64,000 bases of DNA from Pyrenopolyporus hunteri (lineage: Eukaryota; Ascomycota; Sordariomycetes; Xylariales; Hypoxylaceae): the NCBI GenBank assembly GCA_902806595.1, contig CADCXC010000005.1:62001-126000 (forward strand), written 5' to 3'. The translations under genes were made by a program, and so were the position numbers. A model generated the notes under the pieces. The model did no database searches. It was not told where the DNA came from and saw nothing but the letters and a program-made list of their open reading frames with translations. This document shows positions 23,387 through 34,594 of this stretch, in pieces; within the stretch, counting starts at the first letter, position 1; the number at the start of each line of letters is the position of its first letter.

Positions 23387-24607
23387 GACGGATGGCGTTG
23401 CGGATGGGAACCCATCTGACTGCAATTCAAACGATGTCAGCAATTAAAATAGATAGCGACGAGGGCATTGAGATGGAATAATGAAAAATTAAGAATGGTA
23501 GTGTCACAAGCGGCAAGCGTCGCGATGGAAAGAGTTTAAAAAAAAGTCGCGTCGCGAGTCGATTAAGGAATTTTGGGGTGAGCGGCCACGGTGCGATCGG
23601 GGAAAATAAGTTGGTACGGTCGCAGGTTTTCGGTGGTTGGGGGGGATAAGTTTGCTTAGGAAGAGTACTGCGCTCTTCTAAGTTCAGTGTTATGAGCGCC
23701 GTAAAGCTAGGCGAATTTGGGCGGAAAGGGGAGGGGGATTTGGACATTCACCAGCAGGGAGATCCCCTAAAATGCCGTACTATGCTTGGTAGGTACCTTA
23801 CATATGCCAAAACAGCGCTGGGAGTGCTATGTAGGTACGTGGGAAGGTACCAGTAAGTACAGTGCAAGGAGATAAGTTGACACTAGGCATAGTACCTATC
23901 GACATACGCCGTACGCATGTGGGTGGGATGTATCCGGTTAGGTACCAGGCATGTAAGAGGGTAAAAAATACCGATAGCGATAACAGAGACCCGGGCAAGG
24001 CTTGGGCAAGGCTTGGGGAAAATAAGTGTATATAGGTAATGGGCAAGGTGAAGGGGAGCCAGGGACGGGAACGGGGGACATCAACGGCAGAGGGCAGCGA
24101 AGTCTATGCCGGCGCAAGGGCGGCGGAGCGCGCCCATTTTCCCAATTGGCGAACCCGAGCCTGAGTACGGAGGCTGCTATAATAATAATGACAGTACGGA
24201 AATAGCGGATAGGTATGGAGTTGTATGGGCGGCCGCGTTAGGTGTGTCAGTCGAGCCACCTTGTCGCTGTCACGGCTATGTATGCTAGTGATAGCGACCG
24301 CTCGCTTCGATGCAGCACTGCGCATCGACGCTATCCGGCCGCTCGAAGGGTGCCGGCCGAAGTTGCGACGGGGTTTAATTTTTGAGTGGTAGCGTTATAC
24401 TTGGACACACGTACATACGGAATAACCGAACACCTTTTTTTTTCAATGGGCAATAGTGGATTGGGGATGGGCAGGAAAAGTAGGGTAGACCATAGGAGAC
24501 GACAGATAATAGAAACAAAGACAAATGACAGGGTCTTGCCTACCTAAGCTCAAACTAATGATGAGTGACGACACCTTAATCACGCGCTCTCCGTCGTCTC
24601 TCCGCGT

Positions 24608-24652
24608 TGTGTGTGTGTGTGTGCGTGTGTGCGTGTAGTATGTGTGTTTGCT
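24608..24652. repeat. (GT)n microsatellite
   Basis: Imperfect GT repeat interrupted by GC and a TAGTA; purely simple sequence in the gene-free spacer upstream of SWI1. Confidence 0.9.
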
Positions 24653-24751
24653 GCCGCGCGCGCGAGGATGGAAGGGGGCGGTTAGTAGGTAAGAAAGAGG
24701 CACTTGACTTTTTGGCGAGTTGGCCCGGTCTGTCTGGGCTAGAGGCAGGCA

Positions 24752-24797
<46 letters not shown>

Positions 24798-24798
24798 G
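24752..24798. repeat. (GGCT)n microsatellite, about 11.5 copies
   Basis: An uninterrupted tetranucleotide GGCT array, preceded by GGCAGGCA. It would read as a repeated tripeptide-like frame on either strand, but no gene is supported here. Confidence 0.95.
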
Positions 24799-26197
24799 AC
24801 TTGTCTCTGGCTGTCCAAAGCTTGGGTGATGGGATTGAAGGTTCGGTAGGTCAAGAAATTTTCTGACTGCTGGGCGTACCCTTCAATCCAAGAGGAGCGA
24901 ACGGTACTACTGGACCCACCCGTACTAATCCTAAAAAGGTTTAGATGGGAAACGATGAGAAATCATGCGTTGAATGCGCGATTAGAACTGCTTGGGGGAA
25001 AAAAACAGACAACAGGAAAAAAAAAAAAAAAAAAGGGAGGCGGCTCAGCGGTGAAAGTAACGTACATGTAGGAGCTGTGTGGGGCGTGAGCGAGATCCGG
25101 GAGCCTGATAGGCTGAAGGCTAGAAGCCTAAAGGCCCACTTGATTGACCATGACGTTACACTATTGGCAAAATAATAAAAAAAAGAAACAGATAAGAGAC
25201 AGATAAGAGAAGAAGTACCTGCTGGCCGGAAAGATTAGGTAATGTCGCAGTTGCAGGAACGAGAGGAAGTGACTCTGCCTGATCAGGGTCTCCACTGGAA
25301 TTCCTCCCTCCCCTTTTCCTTTTCCTTTTCCTCTTTTTTCCCCCTTTTTTATGGAAGACAAGACCTCCGGCGCATGGAAATTCCCTCGGCCGTTGTCCTT
25401 ACTCACCTCCAGATTTGACAACGGCCTCCCGGGAGGCCCTTAAGAAAGGACCAGGAGAGAACAGGAATGCTACAAGGCAAAGCAAATACCGACTCTAATG
25501 TCAAGCGAAGTAATCCGTACAAATATAAAGAAAAGCTTACCCTGATAATACTAGGGAGGGTTTTCCCCGTATATGAACGATGATCCGAAATGGGAGAGCG
25601 GCCAGTCCGCCAGACGCCAAAGATCATAGGGCCAGGTTCACAGACCTGAAATGCGCCGTCCACTACCCCATTACCTTCTCCCAGTGGGCGTTATAACGCC
25701 GCCCAGGCGCCGTGCCTCTTTGGACATCTAACACGACGCTCCCATATTCGTATGTCGTGTCGATGAAAAATTGACCGCAAGAAAAACCAGAGCCTATAGT
25801 GCACCGTTTGATAATCCAGCAACCGGACCTGATAATCCCATCGTAGCTCCTATAACGGCTGCAGTAATCGCCAACAGTCCCAGGCCACCAGATATAAAGA
25901 AGAGAAAGTCGTGCTAGAAAGGTCTCCTCTTAGCGTGCTACCATCCAAGGAGGGTCAACAGGTATAGAAGAATTATTGATGGCCCGGCGACCGTCAGGCG
26001 AAGATATCCTCCTTGTAGAAATCGAACTCCCGTTGCGACTCGAGGTAGGCGCCCCTGGACGGCGTAGTGCCCATCGCGATAGATATACGCTTTGAGAGCA
26101 TCGGGCGCGCCTTGCAAGACCCCCAAGCCCAGCGATCCTCGTGGTAAGGATAGACGTCTAAGCGTGACTATCTGCCCCGTAGGGCTGAGTAGGTAGA

Positions 26198-26222
26198 CAC
26201 ACACACACATATATATATACCT
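26198..26222. repeat. (AC)n(AT)n microsatellite
   Basis: An AC run passes directly into an AT run and then into a CCTAGGTATA palindrome, a compound simple repeat in a spacer. Confidence 0.85.
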
Positions 26223-27378
26223 CTATATACCTAGGTATATACTTAGGTAGGTATAAATAAATGTATGCTGACATCCAACTCGGTGCGAATGCATTGAATG
26301 TAGGCAGTGTTCGAATGTAATCCGCTTTTAATAGCTGAATGTGCAACCAATAGCAATGCCCCGGTCATCCATTGCTACGGGTTGCAAGGGTTGGCTAAAA
26401 ACGCGGTGGTACGGTCAAAAGGTGAAGGAATCCGTTTCCGGTAGGTAGATGAATGCCAGAGTTTTGTCGACCTGCAATTTCGCCCGCCGATCAGCAGACG
26501 GAAAACTCTCCCTCAATTTCTCACCCCCTACATAATGCCTTTCAGGCATTTGAATTCCCAGCTCGTTCCGATCATTGGCTGGCAACACGAGTTTCGGGTG
26601 CCTTGTCCTACGGGTAACAGAATAGCTAGTGAACGCCCGTGTGCTGCAAGATTTTTTGAAACTTCAGGCGTGCGTATGGTAGTAGATGTAAGTTGGCGTA
26701 CGTAGTGCTGCTCGACTTGGTCCTACAGCAGCAGTAGCAGCAGCAACAGCAAGTCGAAAAATCAACCCTAAGCGAATGATCCAACGGGACGGATTCAGGG
26801 GACAGCCACTGGGAACTTGGGGAGGCGGGAAACTCGCCGATTTATACGATTTTCCGTCGAGTTCCGCAGAGACCGGATTGAGATGTCGTCGTGGGCACTT
26901 GATGACTGACCCTTGCAATTCTGGCGGAGACTACAAATTTGCTATCCCAGCCGAGAATCCATCGTTTAGTCGTGGCCGTTTGCGCAACGGTGGATCTCCA
27001 TACGTACGATACTCGCATGCTCGATCAATTCCTTGCCGAAGAAGACGGGCAAAGCGACAGAGGACAGCTGGATCCATTATCTAACCCATCGGACGGCAAA
27101 GAAAATATTTCAGAGCCCCTCATGTTGTCGCTGTTGGGATTCCCTCGCCATAGGGTTTCAATCCACAGTATTCCGTACGTACAATACAGTCCAGTTAATT
27201 CGTACCCCTACCGTTTTCAGGTAGGCGAATCCATATGTATAAGCGGGAAGCGAGCTTGTCGTCAGAGCAGAACAACGACAGTACGGCTTTATCGGAAAAT
27301 AATGTGTAAAACCTAGTGGGCAATAGAAGGAAGAAAAAAAGATGTGTGTGAGAAGAAAAGAAGAGAGAGGTGAGGTGA

Positions 27379-27398
27379 AGAGAGAGAGAGAGAGAGAA
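27379..27398. repeat. (GA)n microsatellite
   Basis: Perfect GA dinucleotide run within a purine-rich stretch (27330-27400). Confidence 0.9.
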
Positions 27399-30333
27399 GA
27401 TAGACGGTCACAAGGGAATGGGCAAGGGTGGTAGATGGGCCATTCTGGGTACAATACAGTAGGGCGAGATGAGAAACGGAGGGCCTGAGGGAAAATCGGT
27501 TTCGATGCCTACCCTCCATGTTATATTTACTTATCTTACCTACCACCTACCTTACTGTTAGGTAGGTAGGTATGTAGGTAGTGCATAGGTCGTCAAACCC
27601 AAGTTCATCTTCGTCACTTTCCAACTCGCTCAACAGTTTCGCAAACTCATGCTACACTTTTCATTTGTTGCACGGATCTTTATCATTAGATGGTCACTTC
27701 TCGAGCTTCTGGTCTGCATGGTGCATACGATACATTACCGAGATTCTCCGGTAAGTGTGCCCCATTTTCTAATCGAAACGGATGTGCTTCGAATAGTGCG
27801 AAGCCTGGGACAGCCGAATCCGTCAGAACTCCCCCCTCTAACCTGGGTCACCATTATTTATCCCCCGTTGAAGTAGAATGCGGATAAGCCTTGTGCGTAA
27901 TGACTCTATTTGTTAGCCCAAAGACCTGCTCGAATTTTGAGCGAAACTTGGCCGCAGGGCCTCGAGCCAGCTTATGGCCCCTGTTCCCACCATTCAAGTG
28001 GGAGTCATCTCGCCAGCTTTCCAACGTGCCTCTAACGACGGACTTTTTATCATCCAGACCGGTATCGAGTTTAGAAAATAGGTACCTTTACCCCCCCTCC
28101 CCCCTGGGGAAAAACACATGACAACTGCCCTAGACTTGCGAGGTAGAAATACGGGCCACCCGCTACCCTCCTAGCCAAAAAAAAAAAGCTATAGGTGTCC
28201 AGAAGGTCCGGGATCCAGCTTTCGATTTGACTCAACCCGGCCCCATTGGCGCCTAGTGTAGTGCCATGCTCTGGTAGTACTATAGAGGCAATAACATTGG
28301 TGGATCCCCTTCCTCCCGACTCTGCTGATGATACGGTACAACCAAACACCCTTCCTCCTCTGAATGTAGGCAGTGTCGACGACGATTCCACGTCTTTGGT
28401 TGGCGTCTACGTAGACAACTTGATAGCCACCGCTATGCCACGGGCTGCGAATCACGTACAGTACAATTCGCAAATAAGATAAGCGAATCCGCCATAAGTA
28501 TAAGGAGAACTAAGGATGCCAGAAGTCGATGCCCACCGTAAAACCGCGAGGCGGCACGTAGATACACATCCCCTAGGAATCGAAATAAGATATCATATTA
28601 TTCATCTTACGTCTACTATCGCGACAGTGGCCACCATTGTCGATCTTACCCGTCGATATACGAAAATAAACCACTTATGCCTGTTAGCTCGTAAAGCGAT
28701 TCTACGAAAAACTACATATAGTGGACCGTTACTAAGATGACTTATAAATCATAACGAGTCCTTTTTACGCGCACTTCGAATGCAAGTTCCCAGTGAGATA
28801 GGGTAAGACGATACGATCGCCAACAGGACAGGATCGCACCGTCGTGTAAATAGCAAATAATTTCCATATTAATAAAACCAATTAAGATTTAATTAGACCG
28901 TAGAATATACCACCTGCCACCCAGGTAGGTATATCCACGTTGTCCCACACCCGTTAGATGGTTAGGAGGGAATAAAGCATAAATGATTCCTATTCTCATG
29001 GCTTTTAGGGGCCCCCGATATGTTCTTTCAGCTTTACTTCATCGCCAGTAAACACCAAAATATCGAGTCAAAGAGGCCAAAAATAACCATCTAAAATAGC
29101 TTACTACAATAGCATATGTCATGCGCAGATAAAAGTACTTTTTTCATGTGAAACTAGAAACACCTTCATGGACTATCCCCTTTTCCCTCCGATTACCTAC
29201 TTCTTCATTGGGTTGCGCGCCTGATTGACTGTACTATCGTGACCGAAAAGTTCATTTCTCAGCGAAAAATTAATCCGCCAACTCCTCCTACATGCGGCCA
29301 TCACGTCGCCTGCCGTTCTTTGCCGGTGCGCGACTCCAATCATTCATCATATCCATTTAAATATCGCCCTTCAAACTTTCAGATAATCTACTGGGCCCAA
29401 GTTTTAGCCGCATTCTTTGGGAAAGTCCAACTCCCCAGGTCCGTATGACTCCTTTCGGGGGGTTACCCTCGTTTAAGTGTAAGGCTTCTTGACCTCCGGT
29501 TCCCACAAGTCTCATGAAAATCAATACCCATACTGTTTAGCAGACCAATAATAAGATCAACGACGTGTAGCACTTCATAAAGTTGCCCATCGCCTATATA
29601 ATTCGAATCTGATACTAAATTGAACACCGCCGGAGACGTAGCCTGCGAAAACGACCCCAAAGAAAAGGTTACATACCTAGGTACTTAGACAATTTGCTTT
29701 TTCTATTCCCTAGGTACGATTAGAAAACAATGATTTAAGCATAACCTACATCTACCTAGGTACTCACCGAATCACACCGTCATGAGATATTAAATTTATA
29801 GAGTAAGCTAGAATGAACTTGTGAAGAGATAAATGAGGACCCTATTGAACGGTAGTAATAACATTAACTTAACCCTACCTTATTTATTCCGGAATATTAA
29901 AAAGAGAACAATAAGATTGTGATGTCTGTCATTCCTCATCGAACGGCCGGGGCCTATTACTATAAAATGAATAACGGGCTTCATAGTCTATGAACATTCG
30001 CTTTAGGTGAATAAAGGAAAAAGAAACAACTCTTTAACGTTAGCCATAGCTACCTAGAAACACGAAGGACTATGTTTGGAGGCAACACTTATATTCCTAG
30101 TATTAATATTATTCTCACATAAGATTTAATGGTTATAAATGGCCAATACCTAGGTAGGTATTTATTCATATTAGGTAGTAGAGGAAGTTGTTGGTCAAAC
30201 AACTTCTAATGCTATAACTATCTATAGGTGCTGTTATAACTATCCGGGCAGTTGCCCCAATACCGGGTGACCCGGCTACGAATCATCTACCTGGGCATTG
30301 CTTACTGAATCTAGGTCCTGCTAAATAGGCCCC

Positions 30334-30951
30334 TTAGCAATGATCACCTGAGAAGCCAACCATGATGTTGAAGTCATCGTTATCAAACTGCTGGCCCCTC
30401 ACACGAACCGATTCATCCCTCGTCTGACAATTGTCTAAAATGATCTGGGCGTACTCAGTCCAGATCGAGCAGTCAATGTAAAGATCCGTCTTCTGGTCGT
30501 TACACCACCATATAGCTGACTTGTAGCTGCACGAGATTCGGCTGCAGACCCTCGGGCCAGGACCGATGTGGCAAGTCCCATGGAATTGCTTAAGGTAATC
30601 AATACCCTCGGCAATCCTGAAAGCCTGGGCCCACCATATGTTGTTCGGGTCACAAGTCAGCCAGTCCTTGCCCCGCCTTGCGAGATTTGAGGAAGTTGAG
30701 TTACCATTGCCGGTCCACTTGAAACTCGGGTTTATCCGAAGGATTTGGGCCTCGATATCCTTCATGTTCGGACCAGTAAAAGACATATCGGGGCCATTCT
30801 CAGTGATGTTGCCTATCCAGGTGACATCAGTTAGCGAGTAGCCAACCGGCAGGCCAGAATCATTATCAGATTTCTGAGGCAGTCCGTGAACTGTAGTGGT
30901 AAAGGCAGTTGCCAACGAGGTAATGGATGTGATAATGCTTGAAGTCTTCAT
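30334..30951 (-). CDS. Small secreted cysteine-rich protein, candidate effector
   Basis: Single-exon gene; the ATG at 30951 gives 205 residues. Residues 1-26 form a signal peptide (SSIITSITSLATAFTTTVHG) ending before LPQKSD. The mature part has eight cysteines, an even number fitting four disulfides. They cluster in HGTCHIGPGPRVCSRISC and SAIWWCND, a pattern I associate with small secreted fungal proteins of unknown function. There are two N-glycosylation sequons (near NITENG and NGNSTSS) and a possible Kex2 site LARRG before the cysteine domain. This suggests an N-terminal pro-region and a C-terminal folded domain of about 110 residues. The gene sits alone, with about 7 kb and 1.3 kb of gene-free DNA on its sides. 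No catalytic motif is seen. A role in host or microbe interaction is inference only. Confidence 0.82.
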   Translation of the reverse strand: MKTSSIITSITSLATAFTTTVHGLPQKSDNDSGLPVGYSLTDVTWIGNITENGPDMSFTGPNMKDIEAQILRINPSFKWTGNGNSTSSNLARRGKDWLTCDPNNIWWAQAFRIAEGIDYLKQFHGTCHIGPGPRVCSRISCSYKSAIWWCNDQKTDLYIDCSIWTEYAQIILDNCQTRDESVRVRGQQFDNDDFNIMVGFSGDHC

Positions 30952-32245
30952 GTTTATCAACAGGTTGACGAAAGTGTTTGTAGTTGATAGTCGCGTTAGA
31001 CACTGAGTTATTAGATGAATTGCTGATAGAGTTGTTGAGAAGATGTTATGCTGATGATAGAGAATTTTCGGTTGGTTATGTCGGCTGCGTCTATGTCTAT
31101 ATATACACGGAATATTATGCCACTAACTTGAAGTCTGTATGGGATCGTGAGGCACGTTAAGGGAGATACTAGTTGCCATAGAACTGATTACGTCGTTAGG
31201 AGACGAAGTGAGTTTACTCCGTCCCAGAACAATAATGAGAGTAATAAGTATGTGGCTGTTCGATCATATGGATGTTATTAGGAATCATTTATTGGATCAG
31301 AGAAATGGGTAAATGTGAAAAAAGAAAATCAAAAATAAACAAAAATAGGAGTTACTTCATAGCGGTATTACGTACGTCTAAATTTTACTTGAGAATGAGT
31401 ACCTACCTACCTACCTACCTACCTGGGTAGGGGCTATTTTCACACATTCACAAACCTTTGTGTTTTCATTTATGGTAAATTTTAATCCAAGTTTCTAGAT
31501 TTATTTTTCTGGACTCTTTCTTAAATACCACTACTGCCTTGACCAATACGCAGTTCACGTAGCGCTTAAAAATGCTTACCTCATGCTATTACCCATAAGG
31601 GGTTACGTAGACCATCAGCTATGTAACTACCTAGGTACCACCTATATACCTATCTATCAAGTTCTTGCCGGAAGAGACACTTTGATAATTTACTCTATAA
31701 GTAAGAGTATAAAAATCGTAAAAAATAAATTAACTTAGTTATAGGTATTAGCTTCAACCGCAACTCTGTTTATACGACTACTCCTACAAATCGCCATGAC
31801 GCTTAATGGCTAATTAACTAGGTACCTATTACAAGTGTAATAACGAAAATTAATTTACACAAGAGCCTTCAGCTTTCATCTCTTTATCGAAGAGTTTCTT
31901 TTCATTTATGTAGTTCCGAATATGGCGTTATATATACCTGAGAACTAGAGTCTTCTATTTGATTCGGACGCCAACTTTTATTTCTCATTGTTATAGAATA
32001 ACGATGGCAATTTGGGATGGAAGTTATATATTACGTTATAACTATACGGCTCATCTTAGTGTATACCCATTATTAGCGAAACTCCCTCGGTATCTTTGGT
32101 ATAGCCGGTGGTGTTACATATTCGACACCTCGACTACTACATACTTCAACGGTACCTATGCTTATCAGCTGCTTCTATTCGTGGATGGTACTAAGCGTTG
32201 GCCCATGTTCTTCTTTCCATAAAGTGTGGTCGCGTGATTGCCCCT
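30952..32245. other. Gene-free spacer, 1.3 kb, A+T-rich
   Basis: Upstream region of the secreted protein gene, whose near leader (30960-31080) is TTGATAG/GTTGA-rich. A CCTA run (about five tandem copies) lies at 31402-31425, with TAGGTACC palindromes at 31630 and 31820. No ORF of note. Confidence 0.4.
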
Positions 32246-33355
32246 TTATTCTTCGATTATATCAAGGCCGTCTTTATCTCTTGCTATCAAAGCTGATGTC
32301 GTTGTTGTTAATTGCAATACTTCATGTTGTTTCCACTGTGCTGTCGCCTGTTTTTGCTGTTCCTTCCCCTTTGGCAATTCCGCAGCCATAAGTATTCGTA
32401 GGATTTCAAGTCCTTGTTCCCGATCCCCGTCTCTCGTGCCGTGGAGGCCCCATGCCCTGAGAAACGTTGCTTCGCCCCTATAATTTCGATGTAGCCACAG
32501 TATTTGCTCGGTCGTGAGGCTCTGTCCATTCTTCTTGTTTCCCCTATTCATTCTCTGAGTCTCCCTGAATTGAGCATCCCCATCTTCGTTTTCTCTCACT
32601 AGCTGCTGGGGTTTTATATTCATGCTGCCCTTCCCTCCTAAAGTTGCCTTTGGTTGTATCTGTTCTCTGGTTAAGGGTATTGGTGATGTTGGATTCTTGG
32701 ATATAATCTGTGCCAACGTTGAGTGCCTAGTATTATTCCCGGTCGCATTTTCCGGAGAGCTTTTTATTCTTGGTAATCCTGACTGGGGGGACGGCTGCCG
32801 CCGCTCTTTAACCCTCATTTCTTCCCCCTTTTCCTGTTCTAGAGGCCTAGCAGGTAGCGGCTTCCACTGTGCGGGACTCCGGATATCAACTGCCGACTGA
32901 GTACGTCGGATAGCGTGAACGGGCCTCTCAATAGCCTTGTTATCTTCGTTTCTGGGGACATTTCTCTTGGATAGGGATATGGATGGGTTTACTGAAGAGT
33001 ACGACGGTGCGACGGGCGGGGGGACGGACTTTGCTGGCTTCGATGGTGGCATGGGGAAGATATACTCGGAAGACGTGTCCGAAGATGAACTTAGTGATAA
33101 TGTCTCAATCGGACTTGATGACTTGGCTGACGAAGGCTCTGGTCGCGCTGGATTTAAATGTGACCGATCTACCCGTTCGCCATATTTTCTCCGAGGTTTT
33201 CCTACTGTGTCTGAATGCCTATTCGAGATACCCCGTTGGCTGATCTCGTCGGTATATGTCGACGTATGAGTGTCTTTTATGGTTTGTGGTTGCTCAGGCG
33301 AAGTATAACTATTCTTTCTTGGTAAATTAAACGGTACTAGACTTGAGATAGGCAT
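32246..33355 (-). CDS. Intrinsically disordered protein of unknown function
   Basis: Uninterrupted frame from the ATG at 33355, 369 residues. Residues 1-280 are Ser/Pro/Lys/Arg-rich and predicted disordered by composition, with serine runs (SLSSSSDTSSE) and proline-rich segments (PPSKPAKSVPPPVAP) that could be phosphorylation or SH3 sites. The only folded-looking part is about residues 280-330, TTEQILWLHRNYRGEATFLRAWGLHGTRDGDREQGLEILRILMAAEL, amphipathic helices with conserved-looking W, H and R residues. A basic, glutamine-rich tail follows. I do not recognise the family. Coding is supported by frame length in A+T-rich surroundings and by the ordered C-terminal block; its expression is unproven. 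Confidence 0.65.
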   Translation of the reverse strand: MPISSLVPFNLPRKNSYTSPEQPQTIKDTHTSTYTDEISQRGISNRHSDTVGKPRRKYGERVDRSHLNPARPEPSSAKSSSPIETLSLSSSSDTSSEYIFPMPPSKPAKSVPPPVAPSYSSVNPSISLSKRNVPRNEDNKAIERPVHAIRRTQSAVDIRSPAQWKPLPARPLEQEKGEEMRVKERRQPSPQSGLPRIKSSPENATGNNTRHSTLAQIISKNPTSPIPLTREQIQPKATLGGKGSMNIKPQQLVRENEDGDAQFRETQRMNRGNKKNGQSLTTEQILWLHRNYRGEATFLRAWGLHGTRDGDREQGLEILRILMAAELPKGKEQQKQATAQWKQHEVLQLTTTTSALIARDKDGLDIIEE

Positions 33356-34594
33356 TTAGGGCTCGGTCGAAAAAAAATCGATTCACTGGCTACTCTCAAT
33401 AAAGTAGGTACGGTAGTTGCTACTTTTTTCAATAGAAGAGTAAGTATTGAATGTCCTGGATGCCTGGGTTAATTGTAGACTCCTCTTATCAAGGGCATAG
33501 TTACGTTGGAATCTTATTAAGTTGTGTCATGCTTTATATTTCGCGCGAAGATAAACTCATTTTCTATTTAATAGAATACAGGTTAATATACACCAAACAG
33601 ACCTTCAAGATGTCTAGGCAGTAGACAGGTATCAAGGGCTTGGTATGTAAAGATTGCCAATGTATTTTAAGCAACCTTGAGTTCGGGAACACGTGGATAT
33701 ATTAGGCAGGAATACAGAGCAACACCGAGACTACCTAGGTATGTAAGGGAGAACGTTCCAAGAGAGCGGGAAGGGCAGGAGAAATCTTACCCCTTTTAAA
33801 CCCCTTTCATTTAATATCTTTACTCTATGGCATGAGATTAATGATCCTATCTATACGCCCTCCGGCCACCACGCATGTATTAAGGAATATAGCAATAATT
33901 GGCTATTATAGATAGTACTTCGTATTATATATGTCTTGTACTTCATCGTAAATATTTTAAATAGGTAGGTACCTACTTATCTACCTACCTACCTAGGTAC
34001 TTATGAATTTGCGTGAAATGTTTAGCCATTCGTAGTTACGACTTTCGAACTTATAATCATTATAAATATGAATTATTAGGCTTAACGTACCTCGTTACGT
34101 TTACCCCTATTAGCTCGTTAACTTGGCATTGAGGATGATAGTTTATTAACGAACTATCAACCCTCTTATTGGGAAACCCGGAAGATGCAAACGGAAAGCT
34201 TCCACAGGAAAGGAATATGCTGCAATAAAACCGACTTTATAAGAGTCCCCTTATTACGACTTGGCGCTTTTGACGGGGAACTTACGTACTCAACGTCGGC
34301 GACAGAGCATAAGGGGAATTTACTTGAAACTTTTAGCATTCCTTTCAAGGCGTCCGCTCCTCCAGCCTACGCGTAACCAACTAACCCAATCACTCCGGCG
34401 TTTCGGACATCACAGATTCAGAATAATATACACTCTAATCATTCCCCGATTTGTCATGAATAGTAGCGCGCCACTCCGCACGAAATCCGAACCCGGGATC
34501 CGTTGTCGCCAAATCATGAACCTTAATGATCTGCTGTTGTGCTGTGCTGTTGCGCTATTGAGGAAAAAAAAGGAAAAAAGAAAACGATCGCTTT
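33356..34594. other. Gene-free spacer, 1.24 kb
   Basis: A+T-rich, with a CCTA/TAGG palindrome cluster at 33962-34002. A small frame at 34261-34704 (plus) overlaps the 3' end of the Akr1-like gene and has an arginine-rich random composition; it is not counted as a gene. Confidence 0.4.

Larger units (their letters stand above)
23387..30333. other. Gene-poor region of about 6.9 kb
   Basis: No ORF longer than about 105 codons has recognisable content. The first part probably carries the leader and promoter of SWI1, with a 5' UTR intron ending at 23420. The region is rich in simple repeats, listed separately (GT, GGCT, GA, AC/AT, CAG). CCTA/TAGG palindromes occur near 23790-23950, 26220-26250, 27540-27575 and 29680-29765. 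Beyond 28,900 the DNA becomes moderately A+T-rich without RIP-type loss of C. No tRNA was found by eye. Confidence 0.5.

Noticed and set aside
24100..28740. Several ORFs of 60-125 codons in the 24-29 kb region
   Set aside because: Many run through microsatellites or low-complexity DNA, lack recognisable domains, and are contradicted by equally long frames on the opposite strand.
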